This document shows positions 1 to 9,846 of a stretch of DNA of 64,000 nucleotides, in pieces; positions within the stretch are counted from its first letter, which is position 1; every line of letters begins with the position of its first letter. Source of the DNA: Thiocystis violascens (GTDB lineage Bacteria; Pseudomonadota; Gammaproteobacteria; Chromatiales; Chromatiaceae); assembly GCA_020721065.1 (NCBI GenBank), contig DYNM01000013.1, positions 20,279 through 84,278 on the forward strand, written 5' to 3'. A program made the translations under genes and the position numbers. Under the pieces are notes generated by a model that worked only from the letters and a program-made list of their open reading frames with translations, had not been told where the DNA came from and made no database searches.

Positions 1-198
1 AATTGATTGTGACGTGTCACGCGCTTGGCGCAAATTTGCCATCGCCTCCTGCAATGCTGCCACGCCCTGTGCTTGTTGTTGAAATTGCTGACGCCGCGCT
101 GCGTTGCTATCCACATCAGGCTGTTCATTGGCGCGATAAACCCGATCAAGAAGTTGATCCAAATCACGCCCGAATAATTGTTGCGTGCTCTGAAACAT
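1..198 (-). CDS. Hypothetical protein, N-terminal 66 residues only
   Basis: An open frame on the minus strand begins with ATG at 196-198 and runs off the left edge of the window. The visible part starts MFQSTQQLFGRDLDQLLDRV and is polar, with several Gln and Asp residues and predicted helix, so it could be a coiled-coil protein. A weak GGTG lies about six bases before the ATG. It is 130 bases downstream of the SPOR-domain gene on the same strand and may be co-transcribed with it. I do not recognise the family from this fragment. Confidence 0.55.
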   Translation of the reverse strand, partial: MFQSTQQLFGRDLDQLLDRVYRANEQPDVDSNAARRQQFQQQAQGVAALQEAMANLRQARDTSQSI

Positions 199-328
199 CG
201 GTATTCACCATTGACGGCGCTTACATGTTTGTGCGCAATGACCGCGTTATCAATGATCTCAGTGTATCAGTGGCAGAATTCGCAAACTGTGCGCCAGTTT
301 TAACAATCACCACTCCTGCTCTGCGCTT

Positions 329-1348
329 TTATGGCTGCGCTGGTGCTGCTGCGGGTTGAATGTTCAATGCCGTCACGGTGGCATCCATTGGTAATTTACG
401 AATCCACACATCCAATTCAGCTAATGCAGGCGGAAATTGCGCAATTGTCGTTTTTGCAGAAGCATAACTGGTGTGTAAACTGTGAATTAACACAAACCAA
501 GGTCGCCCGCGAAATGTCTCAGTTTGATAATACACTCTTGGAGGCAACGGCACTTTTTGCACATAATTGATCAATTCTGCAAACGAAAAAAATCCAATCA
601 GTTGTAAAGAATACAGTGTATCTGTTACTGCTACTGTTTCCGTAGCTGCTGAATTGGTAGTCATGTGTGGTGCATTGACCGTAGTTGCTGCCGGAGGCGT
701 AGACTCAAGGTTCAATTCTGGATTAAATAATGCTGGTTTAATTTCCGCAGCACTGTCTGCATCAATAGTTGCTGAAGCAGTATCTGTTGGTGGTTTTTCC
801 AATTTAGGTGGCGATGAATTGGGAGGTGATTCTGAATCATTTAATGGAGATGATGTAACCGTTGGAGTAACTGTTGCTCGTGTTAATCCCGTTACCCGCA
901 GTGATAATTGAGTTAAACGTTCTTGGATAACTTTATTTTGTACCGCATTATCAGGAATTTGCCGTTGTAGTGTATTCGTCATATCACGCAATTCTGCGAT
1001 CTCAGCCATTACAGCAGTATGTCGCTGTTGTGTGTGCATATAAAACACACCTGAGATAACAATGATGCTAATGATCAAACCTACAATTAAACTGAATGTT
1101 AAAATGCGCGTCGTTTTGAGGCGGTCGCGTATAGTTGCGTGCTGTTTGTTGATTTGACTCACTGCGCGGCGTTGTTCATCATCAATATCAGCAAGACGTG
1201 TAATGAAAGTGGCTTCACTATTTTGTAAAGCGAGGCGCTGTTTATCCAATGCTGCGGTCAAGCGATTGAATCGCTCTGATTGCGTTATCGTTAACTCATC
1301 AGCTACCGTGCGTTCAGTGTTACTGTCATCAAAAGGATTCGCTGCCAT
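329..1348 (-). CDS. Membrane protein with coiled coil and C-terminal SPOR-like domain
   Basis: This 339-residue protein has a charged, coiled-coil-prone cytoplasmic part (about residues 15-80), one hydrophobic segment (about 82-103), a second helical stretch, a Pro/Ser/Thr/Ala-rich linker (about 155-240) and a C-terminal module (about 245-322) with the pattern of SPOR domains (YSLQLIGFFS, then RGRPWFVL, then WIRKLP). SPOR domains bind denuded peptidoglycan at division sites, as in DamX and FtsN, so a cell-envelope or septal role is likely by inference. The start is well supported by GGAGG six bases upstream. The topology resembles DamX, but the N-terminal half is not recognisably DamX. The family assignment of the last domain is moderately sure and the biological role is not known. 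Confidence 0.8.
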   Translation of the reverse strand: MAANPFDDSNTERTVADELTITQSERFNRLTAALDKQRLALQNSEATFITRLADIDDEQRRAVSQINKQHATIRDRLKTTRILTFSLIVGLIISIIVISGVFYMHTQQRHTAVMAEIAELRDMTNTLQRQIPDNAVQNKVIQERLTQLSLRVTGLTRATVTPTVTSSPLNDSESPPNSSPPKLEKPPTDTASATIDADSAAEIKPALFNPELNLESTPPAATTVNAPHMTTNSAATETVAVTDTLYSLQLIGFFSFAELINYVQKVPLPPRVYYQTETFRGRPWFVLIHSLHTSYASAKTTIAQFPPALAELDVWIRKLPMDATVTALNIQPAAAPAQP

Positions 1349-1446
1349 TGTCGCCTCCGTTTTATATGTAGGTGCAGGTAATGATTATACGCGCTGATGC
1401 TTGTAGAGTGACCTATACTCTGCTGATCATCACAATGAGGATCAAG

Positions 1447-2316
1447 ATGCGCATCAAATTGAATTACACTATTTTAGTGCTATTATTCAGTATGACGGAA
1501 TTTAGTTGGGCGCTATCAGGTGGACAAATTGATACGCCAGAACAATTTAAGGCAGTGGTGGCAATCATTATCAAGGATCGGTTACATTGTTCTGCAACTA
1601 AAATTGGTACGCACGCTTTTTTAACTGCGGCGCATTGTGTCACTGATTTACAGCAAGGTACGTTAAATACTCAGTTCCAAGCGGGACAACCGTTATTGAT
1701 TAGCGCCCATTCTCAGTCGCCATTGCGTCCAGCAGTGCTACAATTAACTATTCAGCGAATTCAGTTGCATCCCGCATATCAAACTGCATTGCAACGCTTT
1801 TTTGAATATAGAGAAACCCAAATTCGCGCTTATCAACAACGTTATCAGGGCGCTGAATTGGCGCAGCGGCTGCGGATGCTGGCGGCTAATCATCATTTCA
1901 CAACACGCTTTCCTGATTTGGCAATCATTATCGTGCGTGATACAACGGCACAAATTCCTTATTTTGCGGTGGATTGTGCGCCATTGGCGGCGGAAACAGC
2001 GGTGCAAATCGTTGGTTATGGGCGGACGGGCGCGGCGCGTGCGCCATTCGGACAGCGTCATTGGGGCACAACGGCGGTGATTCGCGTTGATGCGGTCAAT
2101 TTTTACACCTATGGCGGGCAATTACGCGCCAATACTCCATCACTCACGCCGGGCGATTCTGGTGGACCGGTGCTCCGCAACGGGCGGGTGGTAGGCGTTA
2201 ATGGTACCGTTTACGGTCTCCAGCGCGGCGCAGCGCGTTCTAATATGGCTATCAATATCAATGGTTTAGCTGCGCCGAGCACCTGCCATGATTTTTTTCG
2301 AGATGTCAGCCCATGA
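1447..2316 (+). CDS. Secreted trypsin-like serine protease (S1 family)
   Basis: The protein has the chymotrypsin-fold catalytic triad in order: His in TAAHC (about residue 63), Asp in FPDLAII (about 157) and Ser in GDSGGP (about 238). I choose the ATG at 1447 because GAGG lies six bases upstream and the resulting N-terminus is a good signal peptide (basic MRIKLN, then a hydrophobic core ending near SWALS). An in-frame ATG at 1435 is also possible. With this start it has 289 residues, normal for a bacterial S1 peptidase. An insertion between His and Asp rich in Gln and Arg is longer than usual. The stop overlaps the next start by four bases (ATGA), so it is probably co-translated with the COG4255-type gene. 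The substrate is unknown. Confidence 0.85.
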   Translation: MRIKLNYTILVLLFSMTEFSWALSGGQIDTPEQFKAVVAIIIKDRLHCSATKIGTHAFLTAAHCVTDLQQGTLNTQFQAGQPLLISAHSQSPLRPAVLQLTIQRIQLHPAYQTALQRFFEYRETQIRAYQQRYQGAELAQRLRMLAANHHFTTRFPDLAIIIVRDTTAQIPYFAVDCAPLAAETAVQIVGYGRTGAARAPFGQRHWGTTAVIRVDAVNFYTYGGQLRANTPSLTPGDSGGPVLRNGRVVGVNGTVYGLQRGAARSNMAININGLAAPSTCHDFFRDVSP

Positions 2317-3305
2317 TGCTCACGGTGATTTGTCCCGGTCTACTCGGACCGCTGCCGTATCTGCCGCAGCCGCGCCCGCCGTTGCCCACACTCAAGCGAT
2401 TACTCGGACGGGCGCTCGCGCAACAGGTGGCGCTGACGTCTCCAGAGGCAGCGGTGCTTGCTGCTTGCGGTTGCCACCCCGCCACGCCAACCGGGGCGTT
2501 ATCGTTATACGGTGAAGCGGGCGACTGGGATGCGAGCGGCAACTGGTTTCACGCTGATCCGGTACATTTGCGTCCAGATCGTGAACAATTGCTGCTGTTT
2601 AGCGGCGCGACCATCGCTCCTAATGCGGCGGAAGCGGCGGCATTGGTAGCGTTGTTTAACCAACATTTTGCTGCTGACGGGCTGCATTTGCTGGCGGCAA
2701 CGCCCGAACGCTGGTATCTGCGCACAGCGCAACCGGTCGCGGTGGACAGCCCGCCGCTGGCGCAGGTGCAGGGACGAGCGTTGCATCCAGATATGATGAC
2801 GGGCGCGGATGCTCGCCGTTGGCAATGCCTGCTGAATGAAACGCAGATGCTGTTTTTTAATAGCGAAGTCAATCGGTTACGCGAACAGCAACGGCGTCCG
2901 CTCATCAGCGGCATGTGGACGTGGGGCGGCGGGCAATTGCCGCAAATGTCTACTGTTGCGCTGCCACAACTGATTGGTGATCTGCCGTTACTGCGCGGTC
3001 TCGCTCGCCACGCAGCCGGTGAGCATCGCCCGCTGGCGCAGTGGCTTACCGCTGCTACACCTGTTGCTAATAGTTTGATTTATTGGGATAACGCTGAAAA
3101 AGCATTGCAAAAACATGATGTGGCGGCGTGGGCAACGGCGCTAGTGGAACTCGATGCCGCGCTTGCCGCGCCGGAGCGTCAACTTCGTGCTGAAGATGGG
3201 CAATTGGCGCTACTTGTTCCAGAAATGGGACAGCGTTTTCAAGTATCGCGGACGGCGTTGCGACGGTTTTGGCGGCGACAGGATTTATTTGCGTTGATGG
3301 GGTAG
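2313..3305 (+). CDS. COG4255-type conserved protein (RpfE/ApgM-like annotation)
   Basis: This 330-residue protein has features I associate with the COG4255 family: LHADPVHLR-like FHADPVHLRPD near residue 80, a central RALHPDMMTG, a stretch NETQMLFFNSEVN, and GMWTWGGG. Databases variously call members regulatory protein RpfE or cofactor-independent phosphoglycerate mutase homologue, because of remote similarity to the alkaline phosphatase superfamily. No function is established to my knowledge, and I see no complete metal-binding set that would prove an enzyme. It overlaps the protease gene upstream by four bases and therefore shares its operon. It is GC-rich compared with the RTX gene that follows. 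Confidence 0.7.
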   Translation: MMLTVICPGLLGPLPYLPQPRPPLPTLKRLLGRALAQQVALTSPEAAVLAACGCHPATPTGALSLYGEAGDWDASGNWFHADPVHLRPDREQLLLFSGATIAPNAAEAAALVALFNQHFAADGLHLLAATPERWYLRTAQPVAVDSPPLAQVQGRALHPDMMTGADARRWQCLLNETQMLFFNSEVNRLREQQRRPLISGMWTWGGGQLPQMSTVALPQLIGDLPLLRGLARHAAGEHRPLAQWLTAATPVANSLIYWDNAEKALQKHDVAAWATALVELDAALAAPERQLRAEDGQLALLVPEMGQRFQVSRTALRRFWRRQDLFALMG

Positions 3306-3407
3306 TGTGTCACACACTGCGATTTTGCTGTGTATGGTAATCAAGTATTCTTCTGCTTATTGAGAGTAGAACGGTTTTAGTTTCTTCATTCGTTTTTAGG
3401 AGAGAAA

Positions 3408-6400
3408 ATGGCTACATTTAATTTCAATACTATCACCAATGGTCAGAGCATCACGTTCAATCCAGCGACTGATATCTTTCAGTTTGATGACCCTGCAATT
3501 AACGCTGGTTTAGGTTCAATTACTTCGGTAGGAAGTAACCTAAACTTCGTTTATCCTGGAAAATCCTTTTCTTTGATGAATGTCAGCTTAGGGCAACTGA
3601 CTTCAAAGAACATTACCTTTACCAGTGGTAGTAAGTTGTTAGTCGGTGATGATACGACAAACACGATCAATGATGACTCATCCAACACATTACTTAGTGG
3701 TGGTACCCAACCTGATTTGCTATATGGCATGGGTGGTAACGATACCTTAAATGGCGGCGGCAATGCTGACGTGATGATTGGTGGCGATGGAGCTGACACC
3801 TACATTGCCGATGATGAAGGCGATCAAGTTAACGAAACAAATGATTCAAAAGATCAGACTGAGCGCGATATTGTCAATGCTTCCGTTAGTTATACATTGA
3901 ATGCGAATGTTGAAGATTTAGTACTGACGGGAACGAGCAACATTAACGGCACCGGCAATGCACTTGATAATATCCTCACTGGCAATTCTGGTGATAATTT
4001 ATTAGACGGTGGTGTTGATTATCGTATTTCCACTGGCGATACCATGCGTGGTGGCAATGGTAACGATATTTATCTCGTCGACACCAACTACGATCAGGTT
4101 GAAGAAGTTTCTTTATCAAATGCCGGTGGTGGTATTGACACTGTGCGTTCTTTTGTAAGTTATACCTTGCCAAACAACGTCGAAAACTTAGAACTACAAG
4201 ATGTTTTTGGTCGTATTTACGACATAGATGGTACAGGTAACGCGCTCAATAACTTACTGATTGGCAATAAAGATCCGAATGTTCTAAACGGTCTTGACGG
4301 TGCTGATACTATGGACGGTGGCGACAGTAGTGATATTTACTACGTCGATCACATCGGTGATTTAGTTATTGAAACTAATACTGCAGTCACTGATAACCAA
4401 ACTGATTTAGTTAAATCATTTATCAACTATACTTTAACTGCAAACGTTGAGAATTTGCAGTTAATGAGTGGCGATGATATTAACGCAACAGGGAACACGC
4501 TAAACAATATCTTTTATGCTAACACTGGAGATAACATTTTTAATGGTCTTTCCGGTACGGATACTGTCTCTTACGAGGCGCAGCTCACCTCAAAAGAAAT
4601 CTATTCTGGTGCTAACGCGACCTATACTGGTGTAGTTATCTCATTGGCAGTTCCCGGTGTGCAAGCAACTCGCGGTTCTGGTAAAGATACTTTTATTGAC
4701 ATCGAGAATCTTATTGGGAGTCAATATAATGATTCTTTGACCGGTGATAGCAAAGCGAATCGATTAGATGGTTCGACTGGTGCTGATCGTTTGATAGGTG
4801 GTGAAGGTAACGACACTTATGTTGTTGATGGTGCAGATATCGTTGTCGAAACAAGTACAGAAACGACTCAAATTGATACCGTGCTGTCGAGTGTTAGTTA
4901 TATTTTGAGTGCAAATGTAGAACAGTTAGTTCTGACTGGTAAAGATGCTGTCAACGGTACTGGGAACGAATTAACCAATGTTATTACTGGCAACGGGAGT
5001 GCGAATGTCTTAGATGGTATGGCAGGTGCTGATCGATTAGAAGGTGGTGCGGGTAATGATCGTTATGTCGTTGATAGTTTTGATACTGTAGTCGAACAGG
5101 CTGGAATGGGAACAGATACCGTATTAGCAGATATTAGTTATCTGCTTCCAGCAAATGTTGAGAATTTACAGTTATTAGGATCAGAAAATCTGAGCGGTAC
5201 TGGTAATACGTTGGCAAACGTTATTTACTCCAATACAGGAGATAATATACTCAAAGGTGGAGGTGGTATTGATACTGTCTCTTATCAGTTTGGCGCAATT
5301 ACGAGCGTTCGTATTGATTTATCATCCACCACCGCGCAGTTAACCGGTGGTTCAGGAACAGATACTTTGACTGGGTTTAGTAATTTAACTGGCAGTATTT
5401 ATAGTGATTTTTTGATTGGTACTAATACCGACAACGTCTTAGATGGTTTAGATGGTAGCGATACAGTTTCTTATGAAAGTTCATCTGCCGGTATTACCGT
5501 TGATTTGAGTAGCAAAAGTGCTCAAAAAACTGGAGGTTCTGGTACAGACACGTTATTGAATATCGAAAACCTGACTGGCAGTACGTTTAACGATCTGATT
5601 ACTGCAAGTAACGCGAATAACATCATCAGTGGTGGCAGTGGTTTCGATACAGTTTCCTATGCTACTTCGGCTGCAGTTAAAGTTAGTTTGGCACTGACGA
5701 ATACACAAAATACTGGTGGTTCTGGTAATGACACGCTCATCAGTATTGAAAATCTTACCGGTGGTAAGTTTAATGACTTTCTGCTTGGCAATTCTGGTGA
5801 CAATGTGTTAAATGGTGGACTTGGTATTGACAGTATGAGTGGCGGCGATGGTAATGATACTTACCTAGTTGATAACGTCCTTGATTCTGTAATTGAAACC
5901 AATAAGGCGGTAACGCAGATTGATACTGTGCAAGCAAGTGTGAGCTTTACGTTGACTGATAACGTTGAGAACTTACAATTATTGGACACAAAAAAAGTTG
6001 GAATTAACGCGACCGGTAATGAGCTTGATAACAACCTAGTAGGAAACGCTGCTAACAATTTTTTAAGCGGTGGTGCAGGGAATGACACGCTTAATGGTGG
6101 TGCTGGTAAGGACACGCTACAGGGTGATGCTGGCACAGATCATTTTAGTTTTGGTTTTTTAACAGATACTACGGTTTCTGATCCAGATATCATCAGCGAC
6201 TTTTCTCAGGTTCAGAAGGATAAGATTGACTTATCCTTGCCTACGTTTTACTCAGAAGAGTTTACTTTTATTGGCAACAAAGTGTTTAGCGGTACTGCCG
6301 GTGAACTGCGTTTTGATATCAATGCAGGAAATGCCGTGGTGACGGGAGATACCGATGGCAATGGTATTGCAGATTTTGGTATTTTGTTAACGGGGCTGAC

Positions 6401-6431
6401 AACAATATCAGAAACTGACTTTGTACTTTAA
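3408..6431 (+). CDS. RTX repeat protein, probable type I secretion substrate
   Basis: This 1007-residue protein has no N-terminal signal peptide and is built from glycine- and aspartate-rich calcium-binding repeats (GGxGxDxL). Two module types alternate. Six modules carry VSYTLxANVENLxLxG followed by GTGNxLxNxLxGN. Four carry DTVSY, then GGSGTDTL and IENLTGSxxND. The C-terminal 110 residues ([19 protein letters not shown], then a hydrophobic, Asp-containing tail ending in DFVL) look like an uncleaved type I secretion signal. Calcium is expected to fold it outside the cell. There is no catalytic domain, so an adhesin, S-layer-like or matrix role is more likely than a toxin, by inference. AGGAGAG precedes the ATG. 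It stands alone, with no ABC exporter, membrane-fusion or TolC gene in the window. Confidence 0.85.
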   Translation: MATFNFNTITNGQSITFNPATDIFQFDDPAINAGLGSITSVGSNLNFVYPGKSFSLMNVSLGQLTSKNITFTSGSKLLVGDDTTNTINDDSSNTLLSGGTQPDLLYGMGGNDTLNGGGNADVMIGGDGADTYIADDEGDQVNETNDSKDQTERDIVNASVSYTLNANVEDLVLTGTSNINGTGNALDNILTGNSGDNLLDGGVDYRISTGDTMRGGNGNDIYLVDTNYDQVEEVSLSNAGGGIDTVRSFVSYTLPNNVENLELQDVFGRIYDIDGTGNALNNLLIGNKDPNVLNGLDGADTMDGGDSSDIYYVDHIGDLVIETNTAVTDNQTDLVKSFINYTLTANVENLQLMSGDDINATGNTLNNIFYANTGDNIFNGLSGTDTVSYEAQLTSKEIYSGANATYTGVVISLAVPGVQATRGSGKDTFIDIENLIGSQYNDSLTGDSKANRLDGSTGADRLIGGEGNDTYVVDGADIVVETSTETTQIDTVLSSVSYILSANVEQLVLTGKDAVNGTGNELTNVITGNGSANVLDGMAGADRLEGGAGNDRYVVDSFDTVVEQAGMGTDTVLADISYLLPANVENLQLLGSENLSGTGNTLANVIYSNTGDNILKGGGGIDTVSYQFGAITSVRIDLSSTTAQLTGGSGTDTLTGFSNLTGSIYSDFLIGTNTDNVLDGLDGSDTVSYESSSAGITVDLSSKSAQKTGGSGTDTLLNIENLTGSTFNDLITASNANNIISGGSGFDTVSYATSAAVKVSLALTNTQNTGGSGNDTLISIENLTGGKFNDFLLGNSGDNVLNGGLGIDSMSGGDGNDTYLVDNVLDSVIETNKAVTQIDTVQASVSFTLTDNVENLQLLDTKKVGINATGNELDNNLVGNAANNFLSGGAGNDTLNGGAGKDTLQGDAGTDHFSFGFLTDTTVSDPDIISDFSQVQKDKIDLSLPTFYSEEFTFIGNKVFSGTAGELRFDINAGNAVVTGDTDGNGIADFGILLTGLTTISETDFVL

Positions 6432-6464
6432 CGACTAAGTTACAGCTAGTTTCATCGTTCCAAA

Positions 6465-6500
6465 CGCCAATAGATTAAACAACCTATTGGCGCTTTTTTA
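6465..6500 (+). terminator. Rho-independent terminator after the RTX gene
   Basis: A perfect 9-bp stem (CGCCAATAG pairing with CTATTGGCG), a 10-base loop and a run of seven T residues lie 33 bases after the RTX stop codon. This isolates the RTX gene as a single-gene transcript and separates it from the PhnA-like gene 22 bases further on. Confidence 0.9.
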
Positions 6501-6522
6501 ACACTATTTTTTAGGAAAAAGA

Positions 6523-6858
6523 ATGTCTATTCCCTCTTGTCCAACTTGCAGTTCTGTGAATACTTATTTAGATGGAACATTGTTGATTTGCCCTGACTGC
6601 GGACATGAATGGTCGAATACACAGGATGCTGCTCCTACAGATGATCTTGATGTTATTCGAGATGCAAACGGCACCGCTTTAGCAGATGGTGATTCCGTCG
6701 TTTTAATTAAAGACCTCAAAGTGAAGGGGTCTTCCACGACATTAAAAGTCGGTATGAAAATTAAAAAAATTCGCTTGGTGGGTGGCGATCATGAAGTTGA
6801 TTGTAAAACAGATACGGGTAGTTTTATGTTGAAAGCCTGTTATTTGCGTAAAGCCTGA
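6523..6858 (+). CDS. yjdM: PhnA/YjdM family zinc-ribbon protein
   Basis: This 111-residue protein has the usual family length and layout: an N-terminal zinc ribbon with Cys pairs at about residues 6/9 and 23/26 (CPTCSSV and CPDCGHEW), a short acidic linker, and a C-terminal SH3-like domain starting DANGTALADGDSVVLIKDLKVK. The name PhnA dates from its place next to phosphonate genes in E. coli; it is not phosphonoacetate hydrolase, and the function remains unclear. AGGA lies eight bases before the ATG. It follows the RTX terminator and shows no phosphonate genes nearby. Confidence 0.9.
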   Translation: MSIPSCPTCSSVNTYLDGTLLICPDCGHEWSNTQDAAPTDDLDVIRDANGTALADGDSVVLIKDLKVKGSSTTLKVGMKIKKIRLVGGDHEVDCKTDTGSFMLKACYLRKA

Positions 6859-6940
6859 ACGCACACATTCAAGTCAAAGCCCTTCCGGTCTATGATATAA
6901 GCATGTTCTATATCGGTATTTTGCCTAGAGCGATCTCGCA

Positions 6941-7849
6941 ATGGCTGATCGTAGACTTCAAGTTTTTCATACAGTTGCGCGGTTATTGAGTTTTACCAAG
7001 GCCGCGCAGACGCTCCACATGACGCAACCGGCAGTCACTTTTCAAGTGCGTCAGCTCGAAGAGCACTTTAATACGCGGCTGTTTGATCGGACACATAACC
7101 GCATTAGCCTCACTGAAGCCGGGCACAAAGTATGTGAAGCGGCCGATCATATCTTTGAAATTTATGCAGAAATGGAAAATGCAGTGCGCGGTATCACTGG
7201 TCAAATCGGTGGCATTTTAACAATTGGTGCGAGCACCACAATTGCTGAATATCTGTTGCCGCCGTTATTAGGTGATTTTTGTGCGCATTATCCAGAAGTG
7301 TCAATTCATTTGAAGGTTTCAAATACGGAAGGAATCGTATCAATGGTTGAAAATAACGTCATTGATCTTGGCGTTGTAGAAGCGCCAGTCACGAATAAAA
7401 ATTTAGTGGTTGAAGTGTGTAAACTAGATCGTTTAGTTGCAATTATGCCTCCAAATCATCCACTTGCTCAGTTATCAGAAACCACATTTGCCCATCTTTT
7501 AGAATATCCATTTATTTGTCGTGAAGAAGGTTCTGGTACCCGCGAAGTGATTAACGATTATTTACAGCACCAACCAGATGGGTATGCAACACTAAAAATT
7601 GCTATGGAGCTGGGCAGTCCAGAAGCATTAAAAGGTGCTGTGGAAGCGGGAATGGGTGTGTCGGTGGTTTCTGGAACCACAATCCAAAAAGAATTAAAAT
7701 TAGGCACCTTGGTTGCTATTCCAATGGTACCGCCGTTGGAACGTCCTTTTTCATTCGTGCATCAAAAACAAAAATTTCGGCAGCGGGTAATGGAAGAATT
7801 ACTTGAATTTGCCCGCAATTATTGTCGCAGCCAAGGTCAGCGTTCTTAA
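6941..7849 (+). CDS. LysR-family transcriptional regulator (CysB/CbbR-like group)
   Basis: The N-terminal 60 residues form the LysR winged helix (FHTVARLLSFTKAAQTLHMTQPAVT), followed by a helical linker and a periplasmic-binding-like effector domain (about 90-295) with TIGASTTIAEYLLPPLL and GVVEAPVTN. It has 302 residues, typical for the family. The sequence resembles regulators often annotated CbbR-like or selenium metabolism/YeiE-like, but the effector cannot be read from sequence. The target is also unclear, since no divergent gene is adjacent. The small conserved gene starts one base after its stop, so they form an operon. Confidence 0.85.
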   Translation: MADRRLQVFHTVARLLSFTKAAQTLHMTQPAVTFQVRQLEEHFNTRLFDRTHNRISLTEAGHKVCEAADHIFEIYAEMENAVRGITGQIGGILTIGASTTIAEYLLPPLLGDFCAHYPEVSIHLKVSNTEGIVSMVENNVIDLGVVEAPVTNKNLVVEVCKLDRLVAIMPPNHPLAQLSETTFAHLLEYPFICREEGSGTREVINDYLQHQPDGYATLKIAMELGSPEALKGAVEAGMGVSVVSGTTIQKELKLGTLVAIPMVPPLERPFSFVHQKQKFRQRVMEELLEFARNYCRSQGQRS

Positions 7850-7850
7850 A

Positions 7851-8243
7851 ATGATGATGTCCACAACTCCCACCTTGAGTATTAAACGGCGCTTAATGAA
7901 CTGCTTGGCACAATTGTCAGCAGCGGAGCGTGAAACCTTATTGACGTTTGCAGAATTTTTAGTGCAGCGTCACTCTATAGAACCACCAACAATAATCTCA
8001 CCTGATGCTCCCGTGCCGCTGCCACGTCCAGCCCAAGAAACGGTCATTGGTGCAATTAAGCGATTAGCGCAGACTTATCCTATGTTAGAACGCGATATGC
8101 TATTCAATGAAACTTCAACACTCATGTCGGCGCATGTCATGCAAGGACGCGCTGCGGAATCAGTGATTGACGCATTAGAAACCCTTTTTGCCCAGCACTA
8201 TCAAACGTATTGCACACGCTATAGCGCAGAGCAAGATCACTAA
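7851..8243 (+). CDS. Conserved hypothetical protein, helical
   Basis: The most likely start is the ATG at 7851, one base after the LysR stop codon, giving 130 residues. The sequence is predicted to be helical, with LSAAERETLLTFAEFLVQRH near the N-terminus, a proline-rich linker, then AIKRLAQTYPMLERDMLFNETS and ALETLFAQHY. I recall similar proteins next to LysR genes in other gammaproteobacteria, sometimes loosely named Crp/Fnr regulators, but there is no cNMP-binding or HTH domain here. It has no signal peptide. The stop TAA overlaps the stop of the convergent diguanylate cyclase gene (shared CTAA). Function unknown. Confidence 0.75.
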   Translation: MMMSTTPTLSIKRRLMNCLAQLSAAERETLLTFAEFLVQRHSIEPPTIISPDAPVPLPRPAQETVIGAIKRLAQTYPMLERDMLFNETSTLMSAHVMQGRAAESVIDALETLFAQHYQTYCTRYSAEQDH

Positions 8244-9331
8244 AAAAAGTCAATGGTACTGGTGTTTTGATTGACAGCTTGTGCTTCAATTAAACCGCGT
8301 GATAACAAATCTTCATAAAAACAACTTTGATTGCGTCCGTGCCCTTTAACGTAATATAACGCCTTATCCGCTTGTCCAATCACAATAGATGAACCCGGTT
8401 GGCGAGTAATTTCAGTGACACCAATACTAATTGTAACCTGTCCTACACCCGGAAACGCATATTGTGCGATGGTTTCTCGTGCCCGCTCACACACAGATTG
8501 TGCATCTTCATAAGAAAAAGTACGAAATAACGCTACAAATTCTTCGCCACCATAGCGAAATAATAAATCCTCTTTACGAAAAATTAACTCTAATTGGCGA
8601 GCGAGCAAAATCAATACCTCATCGCCGTACAGATGTCCCCATTCGTCGTTAATCCGCTTAAAATGATCGACATCCAGCAAACAAAGCCATGCGTGGCAGC
8701 CATCAATCACACGTCGATTGCGGGTACATGCTTGTTGAGATTGTGCATTGCTCACTAATACTTTGGTGATTTCACTATCCAAAATTTCACGGTTTAATAA
8801 ACTTGTCAGCGTATCACGATGACTTTCTTCTAACAGTGCTAAATAATTAGAATAGATACGCAGTAATCCATAAATTAAGCGTTTTGATTCAAAGCTGGGT
8901 TGTTTGCCGCTGTGTAATAAAATACCATAAATGTCTTCTTTTTTACCGTACACCGGATAAATGATATATGCCATCTCAGTATCGACATCATGGTGTTCCA
9001 CCAGCTCTCGATGTTCAATAGCGCGAGTAATTAAATCGAGCACCCAACTTGGCAATTCATAGTCATTCACTTGTTGTTCAGAAATGACGATGCCTTGATT
9101 AGCGTAAATGAGTAGTGATAATTTTACGCGATTTTCGTTTTCAACTACTGTGCTGCTCACTCGATAAAAACGAAATTCTTCACTTAAAAATAATTCCGAT
9201 AAAGTAATTGCAAGGCTGCGCTCTAATAATTCACGATCTTTATAGCGCGTGATCTCAGCGAGTGAATCGACAATACGCAATGTTGAAATTTTATTAACCA
9301 GCCCGCAATTGTTTTTCCGATCCTGAAACAT
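8240..9331 (-). CDS. Diguanylate cyclase with N-terminal sensory domain
   Basis: The C-terminal 170 residues are a GGDEF domain with the catalytic signature as GGEEF (YGGEEFVALF), preceded by DTLTSLLNRE and LDVDHFKRINDEWGH. It should make cyclic di-GMP from two GTP. No RxxD inhibitory site is obvious five residues before the signature. The first 180 residues lack transmembrane segments and look like a GAF-type cytosolic sensor. The ATG at 9331 is chosen because GTGGA precedes it; a GTG at 9343 in the same frame has no ribosome site. The tail converges with the upstream plus-strand gene and shares its stop tetranucleotide. The input signal is unknown. Confidence 0.88.
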   Translation of the reverse strand: MFQDRKNNCGLVNKISTLRIVDSLAEITRYKDRELLERSLAITLSELFLSEEFRFYRVSSTVVENENRVKLSLLIYANQGIVISEQQVNDYELPSWVLDLITRAIEHRELVEHHDVDTEMAYIIYPVYGKKEDIYGILLHSGKQPSFESKRLIYGLLRIYSNYLALLEESHRDTLTSLLNREILDSEITKVLVSNAQSQQACTRNRRVIDGCHAWLCLLDVDHFKRINDEWGHLYGDEVLILLARQLELIFRKEDLLFRYGGEEFVALFRTFSYEDAQSVCERARETIAQYAFPGVGQVTISIGVTEITRQPGSSIVIGQADKALYYVKGHGRNQSCFYEDLLSRGLIEAQAVNQNTSTIDFF

Positions 9332-9394
9332 GGCATTTTCCACGAAAAATGAAAAGGAATCTGTACTGCGGGTGATTGGGTATCATCCAGCAGA

Positions 9395-9434
9395 ACATCG
9401 CCATCACAGGCGGTAAATCACATGATGGCGATGT
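9395..9434. repeat. 12-bp perfect inverted repeat between fmdB-like and GGDEF genes
   Basis: ACATCGCCATCA and its exact complement are separated by 16 bases. It lies 12 bases beyond the end of the FmdB-like gene on the minus strand and could end that transcript, but no T run follows on either strand, so it is not a classical terminator. It could also be a regulatory hairpin or mRNA end protector. Confidence 0.5.
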
Positions 9435-9446
9435 ATTGAGTGGAGT

Positions 9447-9704
9447 TTAATTCAAACCACACATACCGCCCGCACAACAGGAGCCGTTGGCGCAACTCGG
9501 TGCGGTTCCACTCCCCAAGCGATGGCTAGAGACCACGTTACCACCAGTTGCCAAGCGTTGCACCGGCGCATCAGCGGGAGTGTCGCCCAGTTCTAAACCT
9601 GCACAGGCGCATAATTCGCCCCATGTCGTGAGCGTATCGCTCATGCGATGTGAGACTTCAATCACACGTTTGTTGTTTTCACAGCGGTAATCATAAGTTG
9701 GCAT
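9447..9704 (-). CDS. FmdB-family zinc-ribbon protein
   Basis: Starting at the ATG at 9704 (GGAGAA lies six bases upstream) the protein has 85 residues and opens with MPTYDYRCENNKRVIEVSHR, the standard FmdB/CxxC_CXXC_SSSS opening. A conserved middle (ADAPVQRLATGGNVVSSHRLGSG) and a Cys-rich tail (CANGSCCAGGMCGLN) follow. Members bind zinc and were named after a regulator of formylmethanofuran dehydrogenase; the real role is not established in most bacteria. It sits alone on the minus strand with divergent moaA upstream. Confidence 0.85.
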   Translation of the reverse strand: MPTYDYRCENNKRVIEVSHRMSDTLTTWGELCACAGLELGDTPADAPVQRLATGGNVVSSHRLGSGTAPSCANGSCCAGGMCGLN

Positions 9705-9846
9705 TGGCTTCTCCAAAGGAATTATTGTTGAATGAGACACGCATTATAAGCGAGCAGATGCTGTTCGCAAAGTCAAGTAATCTACGCAATAGTGTGTATT
9801 CTTAAAATGTACATTTAATGGCTATTGTTATTCTACGATAGCATTC

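Noticed and set aside
3..359. A 118-codon open frame on the plus strand at the left edge
   Set aside because: It lies opposite the minus-strand SPOR gene and the partial gene at 1-198, has no ribosome site, and its sequence resembles no protein. The minus-strand genes have proper starts.
6890..6940. A sigma-70 promoter before the LysR gene
   Set aside because: TATGAT is a possible -10 with TTCAAG seventeen bases upstream, but the -35 match is only three of six, too weak to list.
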